Of a DNA stretch of 25,719 nucleotides, positions 7,861 through 15,676 are shown one piece after another. Every line of letters starts with the position of its first letter. Positions within the stretch are counted from its first letter, which is position 1. The notes below the pieces were generated by a model. It ran no database searches, was not told the DNA's origin, and saw only the letters and a list, made by a program, of their open reading frames with translations. Origin of the DNA: DATJSJ01 sp035504175 (GTDB lineage: Bacteria > Pseudomonadota > Alphaproteobacteria > Acetobacterales > Acetobacteraceae). Made by a program: the position numbers and the translations under genes. Location of the stretch: NCBI GenBank assembly GCA_035504175.1, contig DATJSJ010000228.1:1-25719 (forward strand). The letters run 5' to 3'.

Positions 7861-8280
7861 ATGCTCGCCCTCGAAGTCGTCCCCCTGCCCGTCGTCGACG
7901 TCGACCGTGCGCTCGCGTTCTACACCGGGCAGGTTGGATTCATCCTCGACGTCGACTACCGACCCACACGCGATTTCCGTGTCGTGCAACTCACCCCACC
8001 GGGATCGGCGTGTTCGGTGCACCTTGTCGCGACCGACTCGCCCGGCCGCGTTCACCAGCTGTGCCTCGTGACGAGCGACCTCGAGGCCGAGCGGGCGAAG
8101 TTGATCGACCGCGGCGTCGAGGTCGGCGCGATCCGGCACAAGGATCCGCTCGAGACCTGGGCCGGGGGATGGAGCGCGGGAGTGGACCCGCAGCATCGCG
8201 ACTACGCGAGCTTCGCCGACTTCGCCGACCCGGACGGAAATACCTGGACCTTGCAGGAACGTGGTCATCGCGCATCATGA
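7861..8280 (+). CDS. VOC (glyoxalase/bleomycin-resistance fold) family protein
   Basis: A 139-residue protein of two beta-alpha-beta-beta-beta modules. The opening MLALEVVPLPVVDVDRALAF is followed by YTGQVGF, a typical VOC start, and the C-terminal FADFADPDGNTWTLQE is the classical second-module ending with its metal-ligand-type Glu. The first-strand His that many metal-dependent members carry is Val here, so the usual metal site may be incomplete. A strong AGGAGG site precedes the ATG by 5 nt. The DUF427 gene follows after 28 nt, so the two are probably co-transcribed. The reaction cannot be predicted: the family includes glyoxalases, dioxygenases and antibiotic-binding proteins. Confidence 0.85.
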   Translation: MLALEVVPLPVVDVDRALAFYTGQVGFILDVDYRPTRDFRVVQLTPPGSACSVHLVATDSPGRVHQLCLVTSDLEAERAKLIDRGVEVGAIRHKDPLETWAGGWSAGVDPQHRDYASFADFADPDGNTWTLQERGHRAS

Positions 8281-8308
8281 TCTGACGCGCAACGGAAGGA
8301 GCAGGACG

Positions 8309-9184
8309 ATGGGGCTGTCCTGGCAACAGGGCCCTCTGAGCGGGGCAACGGTAGGCCGCTTCCTCACCGCCGAGCCACTCCCGCAACGACTTCTGTTTGC
8401 CGAGCCGCTGCGCCGACGCATGCGGGTCAAACTGGGTGGCGAGTGGATCGCCGACAGCGAGGATGTGGTCCTCCTGCACGAACCCGCCCGCTATCCGGTC
8501 GCCTACTTTCCGCTTGGCGATATCCGGCCGGGCGTCCTCGCCGGCGAAACCCGGACGACGCAGCACCGCGACCTTGGCGAGACCGCGTGGTTCAGCGCCG
8601 GCGCCGGCGACAGGCGTGTCGACCACGCCGCCTGGCAGCACACCGCGCTCCCCGACTATGCCGGCATGTTGCAAGGCCGGGTCGCGTTCGCCTGGCGGGC
8701 GATGGACGCGTTCTACGAGGAAGACGAGCGCATCGTCGGACACGCCGCCGACGCCTACCACCGCATCGATATCCGCACGACCTCGCGACATCTGGTGGTC
8801 AGACTCGACGATCGGGTGATCGCCGACACGGCGCGCCCGCTGGTGTTGTTCGAGTCGGGCTTCGCGCCGCGCTGGTATGTGCCGCGCGAGGACATCGACG
8901 CGGCCGCTTTGACCCCGGTCGAGGGGCAGACCTTCTGCCCTTACAAGGGCCTGGCCAGCTACTACGACATCGGCGGCCGCAAGAAGGCGGCATGGTACTA
9001 TCCGCAAGCCTGGCCCGAGGTGGCACGGATCTCCAACCTCGTCTCTTTCGAACCCGACGAAATCGACGTGTTCCTGGACGACAAGAAGCTGTCCCTTGCG
9101 CCGGGTCAGACCGTCGTACCGCATGGTGTCGACCGAGGCCTGGATCCCGAGGAAATGCTGGAACGGGCCGGCGACCGGACCTAG
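8309..9184 (+). CDS. DUF427 domain-containing protein (two repeats)
   Basis: A 291-residue protein with two DUF427 units, at about residues 35-115 and 145-255. Each has the core in which a modified or side-chain-bearing beta strand precedes a VVLLHEPARYPVAYFP- or PLVLFESGFAPRWYVP-like stretch. The second unit has the diagnostic TFCPYKGLASYYDI and AWYYPQAWPEVARISN segments. DUF427 proteins are widespread and of unknown function. The start at 8309 is chosen because GGAAGGAG lies just upstream. An in-frame start at 8261 would overlap the VOC gene and adds unrelated sequence. It sits 28 nt after VOC and 110 nt before the GST-like gene, on the same strand. Confidence 0.85.
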   Translation: MGLSWQQGPLSGATVGRFLTAEPLPQRLLFAEPLRRRMRVKLGGEWIADSEDVVLLHEPARYPVAYFPLGDIRPGVLAGETRTTQHRDLGETAWFSAGAGDRRVDHAAWQHTALPDYAGMLQGRVAFAWRAMDAFYEEDERIVGHAADAYHRIDIRTTSRHLVVRLDDRVIADTARPLVLFESGFAPRWYVPREDIDAAALTPVEGQTFCPYKGLASYYDIGGRKKAAWYYPQAWPEVARISNLVSFEPDEIDVFLDDKKLSLAPGQTVVPHGVDRGLDPEEMLERAGDRT

Positions 9185-9294
9185 GCGACGCGGCCCGCGA
9201 TGGTCACGGCGCAAGCGACGCCGTTCAACGCCGGAGGCACACGGCGCCGGAAGCAAGGAACCGTCGTCCGGTGCTCATCCGTGGCGGGTCATCG

Positions 9295-10020
9295 GTGATC
9301 GACCTGCACGTCTTTCCCACCGAATGGGCCATCAACCCGAGCCCGTTCTGCGTCAAGGCGGAGACCTATTGTCGGCTCGCCGGGATCCCATACCGCCTGG
9401 TTCCGGCCGTGCCGTTCCGCGCGCCGCGCGGCAAGCTGCCGTACATCGTCGATGACGGACAGCGCATTCCGGATAGCGGACTGATCATCGAACATCTGAA
9501 GCAGCGCTTCGGCGATCCTCTCGATGCCGGGCTCGACGCCGCCAGGCGGGCGCGCGCGCACCTGATCCGCCGGACCTGCGAGGAGAGCCTGTACTTCGTG
9601 CTGGTGCACTTCCGCTGGATCGACGCCGAAGGCTGGCAAGTGGTCAAACCGGCCTTCTTCGGCGGCTTGCCGCCCGGCATCCGCGACGCGACCGCCGCCT
9701 TCTTCCGGCGCCGGACCGCCCAGATGCTGCGCGCCCAGGGCACCGGGCGGCAGACGCCGGCCCAGATCCTGGCCATGGGCGCTGCCGATCTCGCGGCACT
9801 CGCCGAGACGATCGGCGGCCAGGAATACGCGGCCGGTGCGCAGCCGAGCTCCTGCGACGCGACGCTGTACGGGTTCCTAGCCAATATACTCGCCAGCCCG
9901 GCGCGCACGGCGATGACCGAGGTGGCGGCGCGGCACCAGGCACTCGTTGATTATGTGGAGCGGATGCGTGTCGCGGTCGCGGCTGTACGTTCGGGCTTCG
10001 CTCAGGACCAAAACGAATAG
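9295..10020 (+). CDS. Glutathione S-transferase family protein (metaxin/FAXC-like)
   Basis: A 241-residue protein with an N-terminal thioredoxin-like GST domain: DLHVFPTEWAINPSPFCVKAE, with the KLPYIVDDGQRIPDSGLI glutathione-contact segment, at about residues 1-75. A helical C-terminal domain contains PSSCDATLYGFLANIL, which corresponds to the N-capping Asp region of GST_C domains. The pattern is closest to the metaxin/failed-axon-connections-like bacterial GSTs. There is no ATG in a suitable place. GTG at 9295 begins where homology starts, and an in-frame GTG at 9271 has a better-placed AAGGAA ribosome site and would add 8 residues. It is probably part of the VOC-DUF427 transcription unit and ends directly before an AT-rich hairpin. 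Its substrate is unknown. Confidence 0.8.
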   Translation: MIDLHVFPTEWAINPSPFCVKAETYCRLAGIPYRLVPAVPFRAPRGKLPYIVDDGQRIPDSGLIIEHLKQRFGDPLDAGLDAARRARAHLIRRTCEESLYFVLVHFRWIDAEGWQVVKPAFFGGLPPGIRDATAAFFRRRTAQMLRAQGTGRQTPAQILAMGAADLAALAETIGGQEYAAGAQPSSCDATLYGFLANILASPARTAMTEVAARHQALVDYVERMRVAVAAVRSGFAQDQNE

Positions 10021-10021
10021 A

Positions 10022-10063
10022 AGTCTTTTTGCTTCTTTTTCTTCAGAAAAAGAAGACTCTTTT
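10022..10063 (+). terminator. AT-rich perfect hairpin with T-tract (intrinsic terminator or dispersed repeat)
   Basis: Two nucleotides after the GST-like stop (TAG at 10018-10020), 11-base arms CTTCTTTTTCT (10032-10042) and AGAAAAAGAAG (10045-10055) form a perfect stem. Flanking AGT (10022-10024) and ACT (10056-10058) extend it, and CTTTT follows at 10059-10063. The element is strikingly A/T-rich for this genome. Position and T-tract fit a rho-independent terminator of the VOC-DUF427-GST unit. I recall similar poly-T/poly-A hairpins as dispersed repeats in Acetobacteraceae genomes, but cannot check that here. Confidence 0.65.
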
Positions 10064-10139
10064 CGACCTTCCGTCAGCCCTCGCTTCCGGCCCGGCCGTT
10101 CGTGCTCTACCGTGCGCGTCAGCAGGGGGAAGAGCGCTC

Positions 10140-11450
10140 ATGGACATGTCCGGCGTCATGGGGCGGGTCGTCGCGGGCATCGGCGCCGCAGCGATCCAGG
10201 TGCGGCGGCTGCAAGGCGGCCCGAAGCAGCAGGCGGTCGGCGCCGCGCCCGTCATCCCGGCCGCGCGGTCGCAGGGCAGCATCCCGACGCTCAAGATGCC
10301 GACCGCCCAGGGCTGGGCTCAGGGACAGATGCCGCTGGCGGCGCCCGGCCTCCGGGTCAACGCGTTCGCGACCGGCCTGAAGCATCCGCGCTGGATTCAT
10401 GTGCTGCCCAACGGCGATGTGCTGGTCGCGGAGGCGTTGTTCATGCCGGGACCGGCCCGGACCCTGTTCGACTACGCGATGTTCAGCACGATGAAGCGTG
10501 CTGCCGCCGTCGGCGACAGCCCGAACCGCATCACGCGGCTGCGCGACGCCGATGGCGACGGCGTGGCGGAGACGCGCACCGCCTTCCTCAGCGACCTCAA
10601 TCAGCCGTTCGGCATGGCACTCGTGGGCAGCAGCTTGTACGTCGGCAACACGGATGGCGTGTTCGTCTTTCCCTGCGGCTTGGGGGCGGACCGCATCATC
10701 GTCCGCGGGCGGCGGCTGACCACCTTCAAGCCGGGCGGACACTGGACGCGCAGCCTGCTCGCGAGCCGCGACGGGCGGAAGCTCTACGTCGGCGTCGGCT
10801 CGCTGAGCAATATCGGCGAGCTTGGCATGAAGGAGGAGGAAGGGCGGGCGGCGATCTACGAGCTCGACCTGGCCAGCGGCGAGAGCCGCGTCTTCGCGTC
10901 GGGCTTGCGCAATCCGGTAGGCCTGGCCTGGGAGCCGACGACCGGCGCGCTGTGGACGGTGGTCAATGAGCGTGACGGGCTCGGCGACGAGACGCCGCCC
11001 GACTATCTGACCGCGGTGCAGGAAGGCGGCTTCTATGGCTGGCCCTATTGCTACTGGGGCCGAACCGTGGACGACCGGGTGCAGCAGGATCCGTCGTTGG
11101 TCGCCCGGGCGATCACGCCGGACTACGCGTTGGGCGGTCACACCGCGTCTTTGGGCCTGTGCTGGCTGCCCGCCGGCACGCTGCCGGGCTTCCCCGACGG
11201 CATGGCAATCGGACAGCACGGCTCGTGGAATCGCAGCAAGCTGAGCGGCTACCGGGTGATCTTCGTCCCGTTCGCGGACGGGCGTCCGTCCGGGCCGCCG
11301 CGCGATATCCTGACCGGCTTCCTCGCATCGGACGAGAAGGTCTCGTACGGCCGGCCGGTCGGGGTTGCGATCGGGCCGGATGGGTCGCTGCTGGTTGCCG
11401 ACGATGTCGGCGACGTGATCTGGCGGGTGACGGGCGCGCAGGCCGCGTGA
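10140..11450 (+). CDS. PQQ-dependent sugar dehydrogenase, sorbosone dehydrogenase family
   Basis: A 436-residue protein with a soluble quinoprotein glucose dehydrogenase-like beta-propeller. Family landmarks are GLKHPRWIHVLPNGDVLVAEA, NRITRLRDADGDGVAE, LNQPFGMALVGSSLYVGNTDG and ASGLRNPVGLAWEP. Towards the C-terminus come GGFYGWPYCYWG, IGQHGSWNRSKLSGYRV and GRPVGVAIGPDGSLLVADD. Members oxidise sugars or sugar aldehydes with PQQ in the periplasm. The start at 10140 has a GGGGGAAGAG site upstream. The N-terminus (MDMSGVMGRVVAGIGAAAIQ) is only weakly hydrophobic and no clean signal peptide is visible, which is odd for a periplasmic quinoprotein. An aldo/keto reductase and an OprB porin follow on the same strand, consistent with sugar uptake and oxidation. 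The substrate is not predictable. Confidence 0.87.
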   Translation: MDMSGVMGRVVAGIGAAAIQVRRLQGGPKQQAVGAAPVIPAARSQGSIPTLKMPTAQGWAQGQMPLAAPGLRVNAFATGLKHPRWIHVLPNGDVLVAEALFMPGPARTLFDYAMFSTMKRAAAVGDSPNRITRLRDADGDGVAETRTAFLSDLNQPFGMALVGSSLYVGNTDGVFVFPCGLGADRIIVRGRRLTTFKPGGHWTRSLLASRDGRKLYVGVGSLSNIGELGMKEEEGRAAIYELDLASGESRVFASGLRNPVGLAWEPTTGALWTVVNERDGLGDETPPDYLTAVQEGGFYGWPYCYWGRTVDDRVQQDPSLVARAITPDYALGGHTASLGLCWLPAGTLPGFPDGMAIGQHGSWNRSKLSGYRVIFVPFADGRPSGPPRDILTGFLASDEKVSYGRPVGVAIGPDGSLLVADDVGDVIWRVTGAQAA

Positions 11451-11484
11451 ACGCGCGGCGGCGACGGCTCGAAGGCGCCTATAC

Positions 11485-11517
11485 GCGGGTCACTCGGTGC
11501 CCGGCCGGGCGACCCGC
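11485..11517 (+). terminator. GC-rich nested hairpin after the sugar dehydrogenase
   Basis: Outer arms GCGGGTC (11485-11491) and GACCCGC (11511-11517) enclose a perfect 12-bp palindrome GCCCGGCCGGGC (11499-11510), 34 nt after the stop. No T-tract follows. It could be a transcription end or mRNA-stabilising structure. Confidence 0.4.
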
Positions 11518-11587
11518 CGCCTTGCCGCGGGCGGCACGGACTGGCAGGTTTGCCGCGGGAAAGGAAGCGTCGTAGCCGGCCTCCGGC

Positions 11588-11608
11588 GCGGACCGTGATC
11601 GGGTCCGC
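11588..11608 (+). promoter_or_regulatory. Inverted repeat in the leader of the aldo/keto reductase gene
   Basis: Arms GCGGACC (11588-11594) and GGTCCGC (11602-11608) with a 7-nt loop lie 44 nt before the aldo/keto reductase start. They could be a regulator operator or a leader hairpin. Only the symmetry is seen. Confidence 0.25.
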
Positions 11609-11652
11609 CGCGGCGCCGCCTTTCGCCACCGGCCGCCGTCAGGGAGATCGCG

Positions 11653-12672
11653 ATGAAAGCGACAGATACCAGGCCGCTCGGCAAGACCGGGCTCGAGGTG
11701 ACGATTCTCGGTCTCGGCGGCGCGCCGCTCGGTGATCTGTACGAGCGGATCCCGGAGGACCGCGCGATCGCGACGATCGCACACGCTTATGATCACGGTG
11801 TGCGGCTGTTCGACACGGCGCCGCTCTACGGCCATGGCCTGTCGGAGCACCGGTTCGGGCATCTGCTAAGACAGAAGCCGCGTGACCAGTTCGTGCTCTC
11901 GACCAAGGTGGGGCGGCATCTGGCGCCGCAGGATCCGGGCTCGCTCGATCGCGGCCAATGGGCGGGCGGGCTGAACATGCGGCTGGTGCCCGATTACAGC
12001 TATGACGGCGCGATGCGGGCATTCGAGCAGAGCCTGCAGCGTCTCGGGCTGCACCGGATCGATATCATCCACATCCATGACGTCGATGTGTGGAATTGGG
12101 GCAGCGAGGAGGCGTTCCAGCAGCGTTTCCGTGAGGCGATGGAGGGTGCCTATCGCGCCATCCATGATCTGCGCGCGCAGGGCGTGGTCCGGGCGATCGG
12201 TGTCGGCGTCAACGAGGTCAAGCCGATGCTGCAATTCGCCGCCGCCGGCGACTTCGACACGTTCATGCTGGCCGGGCGCTATACATTGCTGGAGCAGGAA
12301 CCGCTCGACGAGTTGCTGCCGCTCTGCGAGCGCCGCGGCATCGGCATCCTGACCGCGGGCCCGTACAACTCGGGGATTCTCGCGACCGGCCCGGTGCCGG
12401 GGGCGAAGTACAACTACAAGCCGGCGCCGCCGGAGATTCTCGAGCGGGTGCGGCGGATCGAGGCGGTGTGCCAGCGTCATGGCGTGAAGCTGCCGGCCGC
12501 GGCCGTGCAGTTTCCGCTGGCGCATCCCGCGGTCGCCGCGATGGTCCCGGGCGCGGTGCGTCCCGAGGAAGTCGACGCGAACCTGCGCCTCATCGAGACG
12601 CCGATTCCTGCCGCGCTATGGGCGGAGCTGAAGCATGAGCGGCTGCTGCGCGAGGATGCGCCGACGCCATAG
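11653..12672 (+). CDS. Aldo/keto reductase (sugar dehydrogenase-like)
   Basis: A 339-residue (alpha/beta)8-barrel NAD(P)-dependent oxidoreductase. The catalytic tetrad is complete: Asp54 and Tyr59 in LFDTAPLYG, Lys85 in STKVG, and the His in IIHIHDVD (His142). The opening RPLGKTGLEVTILGLGGAPLG and the subfamily pattern (insertion around residues 88-118; GVGVNEV; LAGRYTLLEQ) resemble the bacterial D-threo-aldose/L-fucose dehydrogenase and pyridoxal dehydrogenase group rather than general stress AKRs. A ribosome site (AGGGAGA) lies 5-6 nt before the ATG. It sits 202 nt after the PQQ dehydrogenase and 298 nt before the porin on the same strand, with hairpins in both gaps, so it may have its own promoter. 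It probably oxidises a free aldose to a lactone. The exact sugar is unknown. Confidence 0.88.
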   Translation: MKATDTRPLGKTGLEVTILGLGGAPLGDLYERIPEDRAIATIAHAYDHGVRLFDTAPLYGHGLSEHRFGHLLRQKPRDQFVLSTKVGRHLAPQDPGSLDRGQWAGGLNMRLVPDYSYDGAMRAFEQSLQRLGLHRIDIIHIHDVDVWNWGSEEAFQQRFREAMEGAYRAIHDLRAQGVVRAIGVGVNEVKPMLQFAAAGDFDTFMLAGRYTLLEQEPLDELLPLCERRGIGILTAGPYNSGILATGPVPGAKYNYKPAPPEILERVRRIEAVCQRHGVKLPAAAVQFPLAHPAVAAMVPGAVRPEEVDANLRLIETPIPAALWAELKHERLLREDAPTP

Positions 12673-12719
12673 TTTCGGTCGCGACAAATCCGAACGCGGC
12701 CGCCGGATCGCACGGATCG

Positions 12720-12768
12720 GGATTGCCGGAGACGATGACTCTGGCCGAGGCGCCAGACCCGGCAATCC
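12720..12768 (+). terminator. Long structured inverted repeat after the aldo/keto reductase
   Basis: A perfect 10-bp outer stem GGATTGCCGG (12720-12729) / CCGGCAATCC (12759-12768) contains an inner 6-bp stem TCTGGC (12740-12745) / GCCAGA (12752-12757) with a 6-nt loop. It lies 47 nt after the stop. There is no T-tract. It is a transcript-end structure, a repeat or an RNA motif; the sequence does not decide which. Confidence 0.45.
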
Positions 12769-12827
12769 TGCCATCGATCGCGCGAGTGCGCCTGGTTGCA
12801 CTGCCAGCACGGACCGATGACCGGGGT

Positions 12828-12854
12828 GTATCCGATCGTTGTCCGATCGGGTAC
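12828..12854 (+). promoter_or_regulatory. Inverted repeat upstream of the porin (possible operator)
   Basis: Arms GTATCCGATCG (12828-12838) and CGATCGGGTAC (12844-12854) pair over 11 positions with one G-T wobble around the 5-nt centre TTGTC. It is 117 nt before the OprB start, a plausible place for a regulator binding site. Three tandem CCGGT units follow at 12884-12898. Confidence 0.35.
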
Positions 12855-12970
12855 GGCGCCGCTGCGCCGGAGCATCGGCCCGACCGGTCCGGTCCGGTCC
12901 GCTCGAGCGCGGAATTTGCCGCGGCGAAAGCGGGACACGAAACCTGCAGCTTCATACCGGGAGACAGGCG

Positions 12971-14380
12971 ATGAGGCATTGGATCTGCCGCCGGATGTTG
13001 GCATCGCTCCTCGCCGTGTCTCTCTGCGGCGCCGGGACGGCGGTCGCTGCGGGAGACAAAGACCGCATCAACCTCGACCCGGGCCAGCCGGCGACGGTGC
13101 TGGGGCCGTTGCCGCCGACGCAGGCGGTCAACCCGCCACCGGTCGAGCACCTGTTCGGTACCTGGGGCGGCGTGCGTCCGACGCTCGACCAGCTGGGGAT
13201 CAATCTGCAGCTCGACGCGCTGACCGAATTCGCCGGCAATGTCACGGGCGGCGTGAAGCAGGGATCGACGTTCGCGAGTCAGGTCGCGTTCGGGGCCGAC
13301 ATCAACTGGGAGCGGCTTGCCGGCCTCACCGGATTCTCCACCCATGTGATCATGGTCAACCGCTCTGGCAGCAGCGACAGCGCGCTGTTCGGCGACAATC
13401 TGCTGCCGGTGCAGGAGATCTACGGCGCCGGCGGCAACGTCTTCGTGCACCTGGTGTCCGTCTACGGACAGGAGACGCTGTACGACCAGCGCCTCGACAT
13501 CGCGGCCGGCCGGATGAACGTGGAGAATGACTTCGCGAGCTCGCCGCTCTACTGCAACTTCATGAACAACGTGCTGTGCGGCGATCCCAAGGCGTTGCCC
13601 GGCGGGGATATCGGCCACAGCGCCTACCCCGACGCGGTCTGGGCCGCCCGCATACGGGTGCGCCCGACTCCCCAGACCTACGTGGAGACCGGCGTCTACG
13701 AGGTGAACCAGGGACTCTACAGCGACGAGAATTTCCGCAGCGGCTTCAAATTCGACACCTCACAGGACAGCGGCGTGTACATTCCGGTCGAGCTGGCCTG
13801 GGAGCCGCGATGGGGGCCCGACAAGCTTCCCGGGCACTACAAGATCGGCTTCGGCTACGACACCTCGACCTTCCAGGACTTCAGCAATCCGCTGGCAACG
13901 GCCGGCGTGCCGGGCTACGTGCCCGGGACCCACACCGGCAACACGCAGTTCTGGCTGCTGATCGATCAGATGCTGCTGCGCAACGGGCCGGGCGATGACG
14001 ACGGGCTGATCATACTGGGTGCGTTCGTCCGCAACGATCCGAACAATTCCGTGTACGCCGAGCAATACACCGGCGGATTGATCGATCGCGGGTTCTGGCG
14101 ACGGCGACCGCAAGACGGGGCCGCGCTGCTGTTCAGCTACAACACGGTGAGTGGCAGTCTCGGCAACGTGCAGGGCGTGGAGGAGGAATTCGGCCTGCCG
14201 ATCAGCAACGGCGCGACCGGCCCGCAGAGCCATGAGATGGTTCTGGAAGCGAATTACGACATCCACGTGGTGCAGGGCGTGCATTTCCAGCCGGACTTTC
14301 AATACGTGTTCCGGCCCAACGCGCAATCGAACATCCATGACGCCGCGGTCTTCGGCTTCCGCGCGCGCGTCTCGTTCTGA
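12971..14380 (+). CDS. Carbohydrate-selective porin, OprB family
   Basis: A 469-residue outer-membrane protein. A Sec signal peptide is visible (RR at 7-8, hydrophobic core to about residue 27, cleavage near AVAAGDKD). Mature features are HLFGTWGGVRPTLDQLGINL (the family's opening GxWGGxRxxLxxxGI pattern), alternating aromatic beta-strand segments throughout, and a terminal Phe (GFRARVSF), which is the outer-membrane beta-barrel insertion signal. The start has a GGGAGA site and directly precedes the signal sequence. OprB porins let sugars across the outer membrane. Following a PQQ sugar dehydrogenase and an aldo/keto reductase, it probably supplies their substrate. It is convergent with the next gene, 105 nt away. 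Confidence 0.9.
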   Translation: MRHWICRRMLASLLAVSLCGAGTAVAAGDKDRINLDPGQPATVLGPLPPTQAVNPPPVEHLFGTWGGVRPTLDQLGINLQLDALTEFAGNVTGGVKQGSTFASQVAFGADINWERLAGLTGFSTHVIMVNRSGSSDSALFGDNLLPVQEIYGAGGNVFVHLVSVYGQETLYDQRLDIAAGRMNVENDFASSPLYCNFMNNVLCGDPKALPGGDIGHSAYPDAVWAARIRVRPTPQTYVETGVYEVNQGLYSDENFRSGFKFDTSQDSGVYIPVELAWEPRWGPDKLPGHYKIGFGYDTSTFQDFSNPLATAGVPGYVPGTHTGNTQFWLLIDQMLLRNGPGDDDGLIILGAFVRNDPNNSVYAEQYTGGLIDRGFWRRRPQDGAALLFSYNTVSGSLGNVQGVEEEFGLPISNGATGPQSHEMVLEANYDIHVVQGVHFQPDFQYVFRPNAQSNIHDAAVFGFRARVSF

Positions 14381-14485
14381 GGCTTTGCGATCGGCGGCAG
14401 CGGCAACGACCTTGCGCGTGGCCGAGGGGTCCGCATCGGTGTCGCCGCACCTGGCCACGCATTTGGATCGACTGCGCCCCGCCGC

Positions 14486-15676
14486 TCACCCGTGGCTCCG
14501 TCGCAGCGGGTCGAGCCCGGCCTTCGCCCAATCGAGTCGCGCCGCCGGCACCAGGCCGTAATTGTAGAAGTTGAATCCCGTTGCCCCCGCCGTCGATGCC
14601 GCCCGCACGCGCGCGACGATCGCATCCGCTCCGTCCATCTCCGGCGCGAACAGCCGGAACCCGGCGCTGACCGGCTTGCACGCAGCGGCGGCAACGGCCG
14701 CCGCGACGTTCTGCCCCACCTCGTCCGGCGTGCTGTCATAGGCGCAGAACACGATGCCGTCGCAGACGCGCGCGATCGCCGCGAGGTCGGCGCCGAACAG
14801 CCAGCCGCCGGCGATGTCGAGATAGGCGATGCGGCTCGCCGGGTGGGCGGCGGCGCGGATCTCCGCGACGAGGGAGGTGACCGGCTCGAACCGCCAGTCG
14901 AGCCAGGCGGCGAGTTCCGGATGAGCGGCGAAGGCAGCCGGACCCTGGCGGCGGAGGTCGGGCCAGCGTTCGTGCGGCAGCGGCCGCTCCAGCGCCTCGG
15001 CGACCAGGCTGCGGACGGTGCGGCGGGCGGCCTCGCCATCGACCCCGGCACGCGCGGCGCGGTCGAGGCAGGCGGGGCAGAAGCAGATGGAGAGCAGCAG
15101 ATCGTCTTCCGCGGTCAGGCCGACGCCGTCCTTCTCGTGGTGGTGCTCGTGCGCCCAGCCCATGAAGCAGGGGCTTTCGAGCTCGACCGCGTCCGGGCGC
15201 CAGGTTTCGGTCACCGCGGCGATGAGGGCGATGAGGTAGGCGCGCGCGTCCGGGTGGCTCGGGCAGAGGTTGTGATAGGCGATATCGCCGAACGCGTTGC
15301 GGCAGCAGGCGTCGGGATGGAGCGTGCCGAGCCGGCTGTTGTGCAGGCAGACCGTCCAGGCATGCACGGCCGCGCCGCCCGCGTCGCGCCGGCGGATCAG
15401 CGCCTCCATCACGTCGCCGCGCTCGGCGACGATGCCAGCGAGTTTCGGCTGCAGCGCCAGCCCGTCGAACCGGCCGGGCGGCAGGCGACAGTAAATCGTG
15501 CCGTCTTCCGGCATGTAGGTCTTGCGGGCGCTGCGCGGCTGCAGGAAGCGGCCGGCGTGATAGGCGGTGGCGAGGCTGACCGCGTCGAGTCCGGCGCCGT
15601 CGGTGATCTCGGCCAGAGCCGCGTCGATGCCGATATCGAGCAGATCCCAGGGATAGGCCCAGATGGCGTTGCGCAT
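14486..15676 (-). CDS. Uncharacterised protein, probable TIM-barrel (glycosidase-like) with Cys-rich motif
   Basis: A 396-residue protein starting MRNAIWAYPWDLLDIG. I do not recognise a named family with a known reaction. Segments that look conserved are SLATAYHAGRFLQPRS (34-49), CLHNSRLGTLHPD (110-122), NLCPSHPDARAY (136-147) and DAVELESPCFMGWAHEHHHE (162-181). A CFCPAC cluster at 198-203 could bind a metal. Alternating beta strands and helices, paired acids (Glu165, Glu167), and C-terminal GIVFCAYD and GATGFNFYNYGLVP stretches suggest a glycoside-hydrolase-like TIM barrel acting on a sugar or related compound. That is inference. No signal peptide is seen, so it is probably cytoplasmic. The start follows a GAGGAG site at short spacing. 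An upstream in-frame start at 15754 is less likely. It is divergent from the SDR gene (99 nt) and may share regulation with it. Confidence 0.72.
   Translation of the reverse strand: MRNAIWAYPWDLLDIGIDAALAEITDGAGLDAVSLATAYHAGRFLQPRSARKTYMPEDGTIYCRLPPGRFDGLALQPKLAGIVAERGDVMEALIRRRDAGGAAVHAWTVCLHNSRLGTLHPDACCRNAFGDIAYHNLCPSHPDARAYLIALIAAVTETWRPDAVELESPCFMGWAHEHHHEKDGVGLTAEDDLLLSICFCPACLDRAARAGVDGEAARRTVRSLVAEALERPLPHERWPDLRRQGPAAFAAHPELAAWLDWRFEPVTSLVAEIRAAAHPASRIAYLDIAGGWLFGADLAAIARVCDGIVFCAYDSTPDEVGQNVAAAVAAAACKPVSAGFRLFAPEMDGADAIVARVRAASTAGATGFNFYNYGLVPAARLDWAKAGLDPLRRSHG

Noticed and set aside
12884..12898. Three tandem CCGGT units
   Set aside because: Too short and GC-simple to be called a repeat array. 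It may be part of a binding region but nothing else supports that.
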